NCBI RefSeq assembly: GCF_900111765.1
Contig: NZ_FOIB01000002.1
Location: 558,001-622,000 of the forward strand
Origin: Myxococcus fulvus
GTDB lineage: Bacteria > Myxococcota > Myxococcia > Myxococcales > Myxococcaceae
Reading direction: 5' to 3'
Length of the DNA: 64,000 nt
In this document: in pieces, positions 7,929 to 18,541 of the stretch
Position numbering within the stretch: position 1 is the first letter of the stretch
How the letters are laid out: every line of letters begins with the position of its first letter
Position numbers and translations under genes: made by a program
Notes under the pieces: model-generated
Databases searched by the model: none
What the model saw: only the letters and a program-made list of their open reading frames with translations
What the model was told of the DNA's origin: nothing

Positions 7929-8648
7929 TCAGCGGTCCGCTCGAGGTGCCCGCCCCCGCCAGCCCCAGATGGCCTCGGGTGCCTCGGGCCCCAGGTGGAA
8001 GAGGACATCCAGCACCGTCACCGCGTGCTCGAACGGGGGATGGACCTGCGGGTACTCGGGGTACCCACCGTAGTCCTTGTAGGTGAGCTGGATGCCCGCC
8101 GCGTCGAAGTCCTCCTGCCGCAGATAGGAGCGCGCGGCGGGGCCGGAGACGTAGTGCGTGGCGCCCGCCTGCCTCAAGAGGTCGAGGATGCGCTCCTGCT
8201 TCGCTCCAGCGAGCGTCCACTCACGCGAGTCACGAAAGCGCACCTGGAGGCCCAGACACTCGTGGGCGATGTGGCGCACCAGGAACTGGTTCAGCTCCGA
8301 CAGATGCGTCCACTTGCGCGACATGTACACGTCGCGGAGGAGCGGCGCATAGCGTTCGAAATGGGGCGTGCGTCCATACTGATGGCGCAGCGTCTCCCAG
8401 TGCTTGCGCGCCCACGATTCGCCCTCGATGCGCGCCTCGCAGATGAGCCGGTCCGTGCTGGAGCCCACGGGGACGGTCAGCCACACCGGCCCCGTCGGCG
8501 TCTTGACGCGGTTGCGATTGCGCCAGTCGCGGTGGGTGTACTGCACGTCATCGTAGAAGATGAACGTGTCCACATCGTGGAGGATGTCGAAGTAGCCCTT
8601 CCAGGGCAGATAGTTGGACTGGATGATGGCGACGGTGTGCCGGGGCAC
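7929..8648 (-). CDS. WbqC family protein
   Basis: A soluble 239-aa protein of the WbqC family (PF08889), which is found in O-antigen and other polysaccharide clusters and whose chemistry is not settled. The family N-terminus is clear: VAIIQSNYLPWKGYFDILHDVD, then FYDDVQYTHRDWRNRN, and later LTVPV. I place the start at GTG 8648, which shares its first base with the TAG of the wecE-like gene (TAGTG), so the two are tightly coupled. Upstream extension in this frame only reads the wecE shadow. In several clusters a WbqC gene neighbours an amino-sugar transaminase, as here, which suggests a step in nucleotide-sugar amine modification. Confidence 0.85.
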   Translation of the reverse strand: MPRHTVAIIQSNYLPWKGYFDILHDVDTFIFYDDVQYTHRDWRNRNRVKTPTGPVWLTVPVGSSTDRLICEARIEGESWARKHWETLRHQYGRTPHFERYAPLLRDVYMSRKWTHLSELNQFLVRHIAHECLGLQVRFRDSREWTLAGAKQERILDLLRQAGATHYVSGPAARSYLRQEDFDAAGIQLTYKDYGGYPEYPQVHPPFEHAVTVLDVLFHLGPEAPEAIWGWRGRAPRADR

Positions 8649-9778
8649 TAGCACCGGAAGTCCCTCACGGCGCTGAGCACCGTGGTCTGCTCCTGCTCCG
8701 TCATGGTGCTGAAGAAGGGCAGCCGCACCAGCCGGTCGCTGATGGACTCCGTCACCGGGCAGTCCCCCACCTGCCCGCCGAATGTCCGCCCCATGTCCGA
8801 CACGTGCAACGGCAGGTAGTGGAACACGGCGTTGATGCCCTGCTGACGCAGCTGCTGGATGAAGCGCGTGCGGACCTCCAGCGACGGCATCAGGAGGTAG
8901 TACATGTGATAGGCCTGCTCGCACTCGGCCGGGACATGGGGCTGGCTCACGCCCTGGGCGGCGGCCCAGCCGGCGAGCTCCCGGTGGTACGTCTCCCACA
9001 AGGCCCGGCGACGCGACTGGATGCGCTCGTGCTCGAGGAGCTGGCCGTAGAGGAAGGCCGCCAGCAGGTCCGACATGACGTAGCTGGAGCCGACGTCCAC
9101 CCACGTGTACTTGTCCACCATGCCTCGGAAGAAGCGGCTGCGGTTGGTGCCCTTCTCGCGGATGATTTCCGCCCGCTCGACATGGCGCGGGTCATTGACG
9201 AGCAGCGCGCCGCCCTCGCCGCAGCTCACGTTCTTCGTCTCGTGGAAGCTGAGCGTGGAGAAGCTGCCGAAGGTCCCCAGCGCGCGCCCGCGATAGCGGC
9301 CGAAGAGACCATGCGCGTTGTCCTCCACCACGGCCACGCCCCGGCGCCTCGCGATCTCCAGGAGGGTGTCCATCTCACAGCCCACACCCGCGTAGTGGAC
9401 GGGGACGATGAGGCGCGTGCGCTCGGTGATGAGTGACTCCACCTTGCGCTCGTCCAGGTTCAGCGTGTCGGGCCGGATGTCCGCGAACACCGGGCGCGCG
9501 CCTCGCAGCACGAAGGCGTTCGCGGTGGAGACGAAGGTGAAGGACGGGACGATGACCTCGTCACCGGGCTTCAGGTCGAGCAGCAGCCCCGCCATCTCCA
9601 GCGCGTGCGTGCAGGACGTGGTCAACAAGGCCCGCCCCACGCCCAGCGTCTGCTCCAGCAGCGCATGGCATTTGCGGGTGAACCCGCCGTCTCCCATCAG
9701 GTGGCTGTTGGCCAGCGCCTGCTCGATGAACTTCGCCTCGTCGCCGAGCATCTGCAGCCGATTGAAGGGGATGGTCAT
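8648..9778 (-). CDS. wecE: dTDP-4-amino-4,6-dideoxygalactose transaminase (WecE/RffA)
   Basis: PLP-dependent aminotransferase of the DegT/DnrJ/EryC1 fold, 376 aa. It should convert dTDP-4-keto-6-deoxy-D-glucose to dTDP-4-amino-4,6-dideoxy-D-galactose with glutamate as donor. Identity with E. coli WecE is visible by eye: IPFNRLQMLGDE-like N-terminus, FTFVSTANAFVLRGA, the PLP lysine in SFHETKNVSCGEGGALLVND, then EIIREKGTNRSRFFRG and VDKYTWVDVGSSYVMSDL, and VFHYLPLHVS near the end. ATG 9778 gives the family-standard start. It leads the minus-strand glycan run (wecE, wbqC, two GT-C genes). The rmlA/rmlB genes needed for its substrate are not in the window. Confidence 0.92.
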   Translation of the reverse strand: MTIPFNRLQMLGDEAKFIEQALANSHLMGDGGFTRKCHALLEQTLGVGRALLTTSCTHALEMAGLLLDLKPGDEVIVPSFTFVSTANAFVLRGARPVFADIRPDTLNLDERKVESLITERTRLIVPVHYAGVGCEMDTLLEIARRRGVAVVEDNAHGLFGRYRGRALGTFGSFSTLSFHETKNVSCGEGGALLVNDPRHVERAEIIREKGTNRSRFFRGMVDKYTWVDVGSSYVMSDLLAAFLYGQLLEHERIQSRRRALWETYHRELAGWAAAQGVSQPHVPAECEQAYHMYYLLMPSLEVRTRFIQQLRQQGINAVFHYLPLHVSDMGRTFGGQVGDCPVTESISDRLVRLPFFSTMTEQEQTTVLSAVRDFRC

Positions 9779-9820
9779 GGGACTCACGAGAAGCCGTTCG
9801 GGGGACCCCAGGCTACAGCA

Positions 9821-9841
9821 GCCTCCCGGGCTTCGGGAGGC
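9821..9841. promoter_or_regulatory. Palindrome between divergent wecE and GT2 genes
   Basis: GCCTCCCG at 9821-9828 and CGGGAGGC at 9834-9841 form an 8-bp inverted repeat around a 5-nt spacer, in the 190-bp gap between two divergent genes. Since neither gene ends here it is unlikely to be a terminator. It may be an operator shared by both halves of the glycan cluster, or merely a GC-rich hairpin. Confidence 0.35.
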
Positions 9842-9968
9842 GCTGGGAGCATGTGGCCCCCCAACCGGAGGGACGCGCGCCGAGCAGGCGGCCCCACTCC
9901 TCCCACGAAAGGTCCCGGGAACGCGGTAGGCTCGCGCGCGTGCGGCTCGCCCCCACCCTCCCCTGCGC

Positions 9969-10967
9969 ATGACCTCCCCCGCCGTCGACATCTCCGTGGT
10001 CATCCCCTGCTTCCGTGGGGAGTCGTCCCTCCCCGAGCTGTGCGCGCGCCTGACCCGCTCGCTCGAGGCACGGGGCGCGCCCTTCGAAATCATCCTGGTC
10101 GATGACAGCGCCCGCCCGGCGCTGTGGGCCGTCATCGAGGGGCTGGCCCAGGCGGATCCACGCGTCAGCGGCGTCCGACTGATGCGCAACTTCGGACAGC
10201 ACAACGCCACCGTGTGCGGCTTCCGGCACGCCCGAGGGCGCTGGGTGGTGACGCTCGACGAGGACCTGCAGAACCCGCCCGAGGAGATTGGCGCGCTGCT
10301 GACGCGCGCCGAGCAGACCGGCGCCGACGTCGTCTATGGCATCCCTCGCGCAAGGCAGGGCCCGGGGTGGCGCTCGCTCGCCTCGCGCCTCATCATGGTC
10401 ATCCCGCGCAAGGTGATGCGGGTGTCGTTCGACATCTCCGCCTTCCGCCTCGTCTCCGGCCGCGTCGCGGCCGAGGTCGCCCGGAGCGAGCGCCACGACA
10501 TCATCCTCGACATCTACCTGTCCTGGGTGACGGACCGCATCAGCGCCACCGAGGTGCGGCACGAGCACCCGGAGGGCCTGCGCAGCTCGTACACGCTCGG
10601 TCGACTGGTGACGGTGTTCTTCAACCTGCTCTTCAACTACGCCACCTTCCCGCTGCGGCTCGCCTCCGTCGGGGGGTTCTGTCTGTCGGTGGTGTCCGCG
10701 CTCGCGGGGGCGCTGGTCGTCTTCTCCAAGTACACCGGCTACATCACCGTGCCCGGCTGGGCCTCGCTGGCGGTGGCGGTGCTGTTCTCGTCGGGCGTGA
10801 CGCTGCTGGGCGTGGGCATCCTGTCCGAGTACGTGGCGCGCATCTTCCTGCAGATCAACCAGAAGCCCCAGGCCGTCGTACGACAGACGACGCCCATCGC
10901 GCTGCGCGCCGTCGCGGAGCCGACGCCCGAGCCCCATCGACAGGAATCCCTCCATGGACATCGCTGA
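9969..10967 (+). CDS. ArnC/DPM1-like family 2 glycosyltransferase
   Basis: A 332-aa GT2 enzyme that transfers a sugar from a nucleotide donor to undecaprenyl phosphate on the cytoplasmic face of the membrane. Residues about 1-230 are the GT-A domain: ISVVIPCFRGESSL, ILVDDS, the RNFGQHNATVCGF signature of the ArnC/GtrB group, and TLDEDLQNPPEEI with the metal-binding Asp-x-Asp. Two membrane helices follow (about 230-250 and 265-290). With wecE next door, a natural guess is that it loads Fuc4N or a related amino sugar onto the lipid carrier for the GT-C enzymes nearby. It diverges from wecE and overlaps the following methyltransferase gene by 14 nt. Confidence 0.85.
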   Translation: MTSPAVDISVVIPCFRGESSLPELCARLTRSLEARGAPFEIILVDDSARPALWAVIEGLAQADPRVSGVRLMRNFGQHNATVCGFRHARGRWVVTLDEDLQNPPEEIGALLTRAEQTGADVVYGIPRARQGPGWRSLASRLIMVIPRKVMRVSFDISAFRLVSGRVAAEVARSERHDIILDIYLSWVTDRISATEVRHEHPEGLRSSYTLGRLVTVFFNLLFNYATFPLRLASVGGFCLSVVSALAGALVVFSKYTGYITVPGWASLAVAVLFSSGVTLLGVGILSEYVARIFLQINQKPQAVVRQTTPIALRAVAEPTPEPHRQESLHGHR

Positions 10968-11640
10968 GGAGCAACGCGCCTTCTACGGGGCGCTGCTGGA
11001 CCAGTACGGGGACGACCCGCGCGCGCTGTCCCACCGCGACCAGGCCACGCAATACGAGCGCTTCCACCGCCTGGCGCGCGTCTTCGAGCACGAGCAAGGC
11101 CCGTTCTCCGTCCACGAAATCGGGTGCGGCATGGGGCACTTCGGTGAGTTCCTGGAGCGGCACCACCCCCAGGCCCTGTACTCCGGCAGCGACGTCCACC
11201 CCTCCTTCGCCGAGGCATGTGCGCGCAAGTTCCCCCGCGGCGGCTTCCACACCCGGGACATCGTCGCCAGCCTGCCTCCGGAGCGTTACGACTTCCTGAC
11301 GCTGTCGGGGACCTTCAACGTCCGGCTGTCGGCCTCACCCGAGGCGTGGCGAGGCTTCGTCCAGGGCATGCTGCGCGCGATGTACGCGATGTGCACGCGC
11401 GGCTTCGCGGTGAACTTCCTCACCACGTTCCACGACCCGGAGTACACGCGGGCGGAGCTGCACTACGAGCCCCCCGGCGCGCTCCTGGACTTCGTGGTGG
11501 GACAGCTCAGCCGGTTCTGGGAGCTGGATGCCGCGGGTCCCCTCTACGAGTACACCTTGCGCGTCTACCGGCCCGAGCACGTTCGCGCGCGCCACGCGGA
11601 CCCGGCCTTCTCGCGCTACTTCAAGCCCGCCTCGCCATGA
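10954..11640 (+). CDS. SAM-dependent methyltransferase
   Basis: A 228-aa class I methyltransferase. Motif I is VHEIGCGMGHFGEFL (about residues 53-67), followed by the acidic SDVHPSF that should hold the SAM ribose, then FLTLSGTFNV as motif IV. It has no membrane segment. The start ATG 10954 lies within the end of the GT2 gene (14-nt overlap) and the stop overlaps the next start as ATGA, so it is the middle gene of a coupled three-gene operon. It probably methylates a sugar hydroxyl or amine in the product of this cluster, though the acceptor is not identifiable. Confidence 0.75.
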   Translation: MDIAEEQRAFYGALLDQYGDDPRALSHRDQATQYERFHRLARVFEHEQGPFSVHEIGCGMGHFGEFLERHHPQALYSGSDVHPSFAEACARKFPRGGFHTRDIVASLPPERYDFLTLSGTFNVRLSASPEAWRGFVQGMLRAMYAMCTRGFAVNFLTTFHDPEYTRAELHYEPPGALLDFVVGQLSRFWELDAAGPLYEYTLRVYRPEHVRARHADPAFSRYFKPASP

Positions 11641-13043
11641 GCCTCTCGTCCTCTCCGGCCCCCCGTCCATCGCAGCCTCCCCGCATCGCGGTGGTGGGAG
11701 CGGGCCCCGCCGGCCTCACGGCCGGCTATGTCCTGGCGAAGGCCGGAGCCCGGGTCGAGGTCCACGAGGGCAGTCGGTTCATCGGTGGGCTGTCACGCAC
11801 GCTGGACCTGTGGAACCAGCGCGTGGACCTGGGGCCCCACCGCTTCCACACGCAGGATGCGCGCATCGACGCGCTCTGGAAGGGCGTCGTCGGCGAGGAC
11901 TGGGCCAGCGTGGCGGCCCACCCCGGCGTCTTCCGCAATGACGGGCAGGTACTCCGCTATCCGCTCCAGGTGCTGGACGTCGTGCGCAAGGTGGGCATCA
12001 CCGAGTCCGTCCGGTGCGTGCTCGACTTCGGACGCCAGCAACTGCGCCCGCTCCCGGAGGTGAGGACCTTCGAGGACTGGCTGGTGCAGCACTTCGGCCG
12101 CCGCGTCTACGAGCAGTTCTTCCGTGACTACAACGAGAAGTTCTTCGGCCGCCCCTGCGCCCAGGTGGACGCGAGCGTGTCGGGCGCCGCCAGCAAGGAC
12201 GCCTCGCTCATCGACACCGTCATCAATGCCCTGCGCATGCGCGTGGCCAACGCCCGGGCGAGCGCCGTCAAGCAGGTCACCGAGCAGTTCCCCTATCCCC
12301 AGCGCGGCACCGGCGAGGTGTACGAGCGCATGGCCCAGGCCATCCGCGCCAGCGGCGGCGAGGTGCTCCTCGACAGCCGGGTGGAGGCGCTCCAGGTCGA
12401 AGGGCGCCGGGTGACGGGGCTGCGCTCCGCCCAGGGGCCCCGGGACTACGACTACGTCATCTCCAGCGCCCCGCTCGTGCCGCTCGTGGCGCAGCTGCCC
12501 TCTCAATCTCCGGAGGTCCAACGCGCGCTGAGCGACGCACGCGACGTGCTCACCTTCCGCAGCGCGCTGCTGGTGTACCTGGAGGTCCACGGGACGGACC
12601 TGTTCCCCGAGTCCTGGCTGGAGATGCACACGCGCGCCGTCCGGGCCTGCCGCGTCACCAACTTCCGCAACTGGGTGCCCGGGCTCCATGGCGCGGAGCG
12701 CTCCACCATCCTCTGCGTCGAGTACTGGTGTGCCCAGGACGAGGCGATCTGGAGCGAGACGGACGAGCACCTGGCGAGGCTCGCGCGGACGGAGCTGGAG
12801 TCCGTGGGCCTGCTTGGCAAGGCCCCCGTGGGCCGCTTCCATGTGGTGCGGCTGCCGCGCTGCTATCCCGTGTACCAGCCGGGCTATCAGCGCGTCCTCC
12901 AGCCCCTCCAGGAGCACCTCTCCAGCTTCGAGCGTCTGAGCTCCATCGGCCGGGGCGGCCGCTTCTCCTACAACAGCCAGGACGCCAACTGGCGCATGGG
13001 ACTGGAAGCCGCGGACGAGGCCCGGGCCGTCCTGGGGTTCTAG
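11637..13043 (+). CDS. FAD-dependent oxidoreductase, UDP-galactopyranose mutase-like
   Basis: A 468-aa flavoprotein of the NAD(P)-binding Rossmann/amine-oxidase superfamily. The dinucleotide fold is IAVVGAGPAGLTAGYVLAKAG (about residues 17-37) with the acidic end VEVHEG, followed by FIGGLSRT and DLGPHRFHTQD, the pattern of UDP-galactopyranose mutases and related sugar-ring isomerases. The central region FFRDYNEKFFGRPCAQVDAS also fits that group. It closes the plus-strand operon (GT2, methyltransferase, this gene) with ATGA coupling and abuts pilR tail-to-tail with only 4 bp between stops. A desaturase or protoporphyrinogen-oxidase-like role cannot be excluded. Confidence 0.75.
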   Translation: MSLSSSPAPRPSQPPRIAVVGAGPAGLTAGYVLAKAGARVEVHEGSRFIGGLSRTLDLWNQRVDLGPHRFHTQDARIDALWKGVVGEDWASVAAHPGVFRNDGQVLRYPLQVLDVVRKVGITESVRCVLDFGRQQLRPLPEVRTFEDWLVQHFGRRVYEQFFRDYNEKFFGRPCAQVDASVSGAASKDASLIDTVINALRMRVANARASAVKQVTEQFPYPQRGTGEVYERMAQAIRASGGEVLLDSRVEALQVEGRRVTGLRSAQGPRDYDYVISSAPLVPLVAQLPSQSPEVQRALSDARDVLTFRSALLVYLEVHGTDLFPESWLEMHTRAVRACRVTNFRNWVPGLHGAERSTILCVEYWCAQDEAIWSETDEHLARLARTELESVGLLGKAPVGRFHVVRLPRCYPVYQPGYQRVLQPLQEHLSSFERLSSIGRGGRFSYNSQDANWRMGLEAADEARAVLGF

Positions 13044-13047
13044 GCGC

Positions 13048-14472
13048 TCACCCGCGGCCCGCCGGCTCCTCCAGCTCATCCGTGAGGCCGTGCTTCGCCA
13101 GCCGGTAGCGGAACGAGCGGAACGACAGCCCAAGCAGCTCCGCGGCGCGCGTCTTCACGCCGCCCGCCTGCTTCAGGGCCGCCAGCAGGTAGCGCCGCTC
13201 GCTGTCATCCAGATGCCGCTCCAGGTTGAAGCCCGTGCCCAATGACGGCTCGCCCGGCTCGCCCGGACGCGACATCGGCTCCGACTCGCCGCGCACCGCC
13301 GGCGGCAGCGTGGACGGGCCCAGCAGGTCCGTGTCCGACAGCGTCGCCGCGCGCTCCACCATGTTCTGCAGCTGGCGCACGTTGCCAGGGAACGCGTAGC
13401 GCTCCAGCAGGTCCAGGGTCTCCTGCGCGAAGCGCAGCGCTGGACGCCCCAGCTCCTCCGCCATCCTCGACAGGAAGTGGCCCGCGAGCAGCGAGATGTC
13501 CCCCGCCCGCTCACGCAAGGGCGGCAGCTCGAGCGTAATCACGTTGAGCCGGTAGAAGAGGTCCTCGCGGAAGCGGCCCGCCTTCACCTCCGCCTCCAGC
13601 CGCCGGTTCGTCGCCGCGATGACGCGCGCCTGGAAGGGCACCTCCGCCGCACTGCCCACCGGCTTCACCTTGCGCTCCTGCAACACGCGCAGGAGCTTCA
13701 CCTGCGTGGCCAGCGGCATCTCCCCCACTTCGTCCAACATCACGGTGCCCTCACCCGCGGACACCAGGAGCCCCGAGCGCTCGTGCAAGGCCCCCGTGAA
13801 GGCGCCCTTCACGTGGCCGAACAGCTCGCTCTCCAGCGTGCCCTCGTTGAGCGCCGCGCAGTTGAAGGGCAAGAACGGCTGCGCCGCCCGGCTGCCCCGC
13901 ATGTGGATGGCCCGCGCCACCAGCTCCTTGCCCGTGCCGCTCTCCCCCGTCACCAGCACCGTGCTGCGCCCGGGCGCAACCTTCTCCACCAGCGACCACA
14001 CCGCCTGCATCCGGGCGCTCTGTCCCACCGCCATGCCCAGCCCGGGCAACAGCCGCGCGCGCAGGGTGGTGTTCTCCTGCCGCAAAAGGCGCTTCTCCAG
14101 CGCCTTCTGCACCAGCAGCCGCAGCTCGTCGTTGTCGAAGGGCTTGCAGATGTAGTCGTACGCGCCCTCGCGCATCGCCTCCACCGCGGCGGCGGGCGAA
14201 CCGAAGGCCGTAATCAGCACGACCTCCGGCGGCTCCTTGCGCGCGCGCGCCGTGCGCAGCACGTCCAGCCCGCTGCCCGTCCCGAGCTTCATGTCGGAGA
14301 TGACCAGGTCCACGCCATCCCGCGCGAGCACCTCGCACGCGGGCTTCACCCCGGGCACGCTCGTCACCACATAGCCTTCGCGGTGCAGCAAGAGCTCCAG
14401 GTACTCACGCATGGACAGCTCGTCGTCCACGATGAGGACATGGCCACGGAAGGCGCCCTCTTGGGCCTGCAT
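13048..14472 (-). CDS. pilR: PilR, sigma-54 enhancer-binding response regulator
   Basis: NtrC-type activator of pilA, 474 aa. Receiver (about 10-125) with phosphorylation site Asp60 in DLVISDMKLG and Lys in YICKPFD. AAA+ domain (about 150-385) with Walker A GESGTGKE, the sigma-54 contact loop GAFTGA, Walker B VMLDEVGEM and an arginine-rich sensor II. The C-terminal Fis-type helix-turn-helix is TRAAELLGLSFRSFRYRL. I use ATG 14472; GTG 14481, which overlaps the pilS stop as GTGA, is equally possible and adds three residues. It is the last gene of the pilB-T-C-S-R run. In M. xanthus pilA follows pilR in the same direction; here pilA lies 12 kb away on the other strand. Confidence 0.95.
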   Translation of the reverse strand: MQAQEGAFRGHVLIVDDELSMREYLELLLHREGYVVTSVPGVKPACEVLARDGVDLVISDMKLGTGSGLDVLRTARARKEPPEVVLITAFGSPAAAVEAMREGAYDYICKPFDNDELRLLVQKALEKRLLRQENTTLRARLLPGLGMAVGQSARMQAVWSLVEKVAPGRSTVLVTGESGTGKELVARAIHMRGSRAAQPFLPFNCAALNEGTLESELFGHVKGAFTGALHERSGLLVSAGEGTVMLDEVGEMPLATQVKLLRVLQERKVKPVGSAAEVPFQARVIAATNRRLEAEVKAGRFREDLFYRLNVITLELPPLRERAGDISLLAGHFLSRMAEELGRPALRFAQETLDLLERYAFPGNVRQLQNMVERAATLSDTDLLGPSTLPPAVRGESEPMSRPGEPGEPSLGTGFNLERHLDDSERRYLLAALKQAGGVKTRAAELLGLSFRSFRYRLAKHGLTDELEEPAGRG

Positions 14473-14477
14473 GGTCG

Positions 14478-16077
14478 TCACAGCGGCAACCCCACGACGA
14501 ACTCCGTTCCCTCGGCCGGGTCCGAGCGCACGCGGATGGAGCCCCCATGCGCGCGGACGATGGAATGCGCGGTCGACAGCCCCAACCCCGTGCCCCCGTC
14601 CCGCGTGGTGAAGAAGGGCTCGAACAGGTGCCCCATCATCTCCTCCGTGATGCTCCCCGCCGAGTCCCACACCCGAATCTGCGCTTCCTTCTCACTCCTG
14701 GCCAATCCCACCTTCACCTCACCCTTGGGCCCCGCCGCCTGGAAGCCGTTGCGCACCAGGTTGATGAGCACCTGACGCAGCTGGTCCGGGTCCACCGCGG
14801 CCGTCAGCGGCTCGCGCGCGGACACCTCCACCCGAACGTCCCGGGCCAGCGGGTCCGCGCGCAGCATGTCCACCGTCTCCGTCAGGAGCGAATCCAGGGG
14901 CACCTCCCGCCGCACCGGCTCCGGAGGCCGCGCGAAGCGCAGGAAGTCCTCCACCAGCCGCCCCAGCCGGTCCGACTCGCGCACCAGGATGTTGGTGAGC
15001 TTCTGCACCACCACGTCGCTCGAGCGCTCCTGCGCGAGCAGTTGCGCCGAGCCCCGCATCGCGGCCAGCGGGTTTCGCAGCTCGTGCGCCAACTGCGCGG
15101 AGAGCGTCCCCAGGCTCGCCAGCCGGTCCGAGCGCTCCAGGTCCTCCTCCATCCTGCGCAGCTCCGTCAGGTCCTGGAACACGATGAGCAGCGCGCCCGA
15201 CTCGCCCTCCAGCGGCGTCACCGACAACCCCAGGATGCGTCGGCGGCCATGCTCGGAGCCCACCACCAGCTCGCCTCGCGACGAGCGCGGCGCCAGCACC
15301 GACACCCCCGGCAGGAGCGCCTCCAGCGGCTGGCCCACGCCTTCGACTCCCTCCACCTGGAGGATGGCGCGCGCGGCGGCGTTGACGAAGGTGACGCGGC
15401 GCTGCGAGTCGCAGGTGATGAGCCCCGACGGCATGGAGGAGAGGATCTGCTGCTGCAGGCCGCCCAACCGGCGCAGATCCGCCTCGCGCGCGGACAGCGC
15501 TCCGCCCGTGGCGGACAGCTGCCGCGACAGGTAGCCCGCCAGCACCGCGATGAGGCCCAGCGCGAGCAGGTTGCTGCCCAGCACGAACAGGCCACGGCTG
15601 GACAACACCGGCCCCAAGGGCTCCGTGTCCGTCAGCCGAAGCACCACCACCAGCGAGGAGAAGCACACCGCGCCCGCCGCCGCCACCCACAGCGCGCCGC
15701 GCCAGTCCAGCACCACCGCGGCGCCGATGACGGCCAGGCTGTAGAGGAACGTGAGCGGCGAGTCGGAGCCACCACTCAGGTAGACGAGGCCCGTGGCGAT
15801 GACCACGTCGCCCAGCACCTGCACCCACGCGTCCAGCCGCCCCGCCCGCTCGCGCCGCAGGCGGATGCCCACCACCACCGTGGACACGTAGGCCGCGATG
15901 ATGACGGCCAGGGACAGCGAGTCCGCCCGGCTCGGCTCCTCGAGGGGCTGAAGCAGCAGGCGCCCCACGGTGATGACGAGCGACAGGCTCGCCGCCACCG
16001 TGCGGAACAACACCAGCCAGACCAGGCGCACGCGGAGCCTTTCGGCTTCGTCCGCGCGCACGCTGGAGACGACGGAG

Positions 16078-16097
<20 letters not shown>
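14478..16097 (-). CDS. pilS: PilS, sensor histidine kinase of the pilus
   Basis: Membrane-bound kinase, up to 539 aa, that phosphorylates PilR. About six hydrophobic helices (residues ~25-200) form a sensor with hardly any periplasmic part, as in Pseudomonas PilS, which senses pilin in the membrane. A PAS domain follows (about 215-315), then HisKA with the phospho-His in LAHELRNPLAAMRGSAQLL, and HATPase with the N box LINLVRNGFQAA, then GTGLGLSTAHSIV. The 5' end is uncertain: TTG 16097 and GTG 16091 overlap the pilC end by 14-20 nt, GTG 16061 does not; none has a clear Shine-Dalgarno, so translation is probably coupled to pilC. It overlaps pilR by a few bases. Confidence 0.93.
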
Positions 16098-17331
<1,234 letters not shown>

Positions 17332-17389
17332 GAGCTGGACCTCCGCGGACGCGCGCGCGAGTCTAACCGCTGAATCTCAAAACCAGGAA

Positions 17390-18502
17390 CTAACGACCCG
17401 CCGCTCCTCCGGCCGGCCGCTGGGCACCCGGCACCACACCGCCCGTGGCCAGGATGTTGCGCAGCTCCTCCGGGTCGCTGGAGCGACCGAAGGCCTCGTC
17501 CTGGGAGATGAGGCGCCGCAGCAGCAGCGCCGCCAGGGCCTGGTTGAAGGTCTGCATGCCGTACTTGGCCTGACCCACCTGCATGGACGAGTAGATCTGA
17601 TGGACCTTGTCCTCGCGGATGAGGTTGCGGATTGCGGGGTTGGGCACCATGACCTCCAGGGCCAGGATGCGGCCCGGAGCGCCCGCCTTGGCCACCAGCG
17701 CCTGGCTCATCACGCCCTCCAGCACGAAGGAGAGCTGGGCGCGCACCTGCGGCTGCTGGTACGGCGGGAACACGTCCAGCACGCGGTTGATGGTCTGCAC
17801 CGCGCTGTTGGTGTGCAGCGTCGCGTAGCAGATGTGGCCCGTCTCCGCGATGGTGAGCGCCGCCTCGATGGTCTCCAAATCGCGGAGCTCACCGACCAGC
17901 ACCACGTCCGGGTCCTGGCGGAGGATGTACTTGAGGGCCGTCTTGAAGTTTCGGGTGTCCGCGCCCACCTCGCGCTGGTTGACCAGGCAGTTCTTGTGCG
18001 GGTGCAGGTACTCGATGGGGTCCTCGATGGTCATGATGTGCTCATGACGCTCGGTGTTGATCTTGTCGATCATCGAGGCCAGCGTGGTGGACTTGCCCGA
18101 GCCCGTGGGGCCCGTCACCAGGATGAGGCCGCGGGGCTTCTTCACCAGCTCCGCGACGATGGGCGGCAGGCCCAGCTCCTGGAAGGTCAAAATCTTGAAC
18201 GGAATGGTGCGGAACGCGCCGGCCACCGCGCCACGCTGCATGAAGATGTTGGCGCGAAAGCGCGACAACCCCTTCACGCCGAAGGACAGGTCCAGCTCGT
18301 TGTCCTCCTCGAACTTGTGCTTCTGGGCGTCCGTGAGGATGGAGTAGCAGAGCTGCTTGGTCTCCACGGGCGTCAGCGGCGCCGTCTTCAAGGGGACGAG
18401 CTCGCCGTCCACGCGCAACTGGGGCGGGGAGCCGGTGGTGATGTGGAGGTCGGAAGCGCCCTTCTCGACCATCGCCTTGAGGAGCTGGTGCAGGTTGGCC
18501 AC
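17390..18502 (-). CDS. pilT: PilT, pilus retraction ATPase
   Basis: Hexameric cytoplasmic ATPase, 370 aa, that drives pilus retraction and so twitching/S-motility. N-terminal PAS-like domain (GASDLHITTGSPPQLRVDGEL), Walker A GPTGSGKSTT, Asp box TIEDPIEYLH, Walker B DVVLVGELRD, His box GHICYATLHTN, and the PilT-specific C-terminal AIRNLIREDK motif needed for retraction in other species. This, and the lack of a zinc tetracysteine, separate it from PilB. The start is GTG 18502, with AAGGA about ten bases upstream. It is 39 bp downstream of pilB and co-transcribed. Confidence 0.97.
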   Translation of the reverse strand: MANLHQLLKAMVEKGASDLHITTGSPPQLRVDGELVPLKTAPLTPVETKQLCYSILTDAQKHKFEEDNELDLSFGVKGLSRFRANIFMQRGAVAGAFRTIPFKILTFQELGLPPIVAELVKKPRGLILVTGPTGSGKSTTLASMIDKINTERHEHIMTIEDPIEYLHPHKNCLVNQREVGADTRNFKTALKYILRQDPDVVLVGELRDLETIEAALTIAETGHICYATLHTNSAVQTINRVLDVFPPYQQPQVRAQLSFVLEGVMSQALVAKAGAPGRILALEVMVPNPAIRNLIREDKVHQIYSSMQVGQAKYGMQTFNQALAALLLRRLISQDEAFGRSSDPEELRNILATGGVVPGAQRPAGGAAGR

Positions 18503-18541
18503 GGTGGGGGTGTCCTTCGGGGAGGCTGGGAGGGGAAGTGA

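Noticed and set aside
7853-8008. Longer N-terminus of the GT-C gene at 6.07-7.85 kb
   Set aside because: It overlaps the WbqC gene and is Gly/Arg-rich. ATG 7852 fits membrane-protein topology.
9821-9841. Hairpin as a terminator
   Set aside because: Both flanking genes start rather than end there, so it is kept only as a possible operator.
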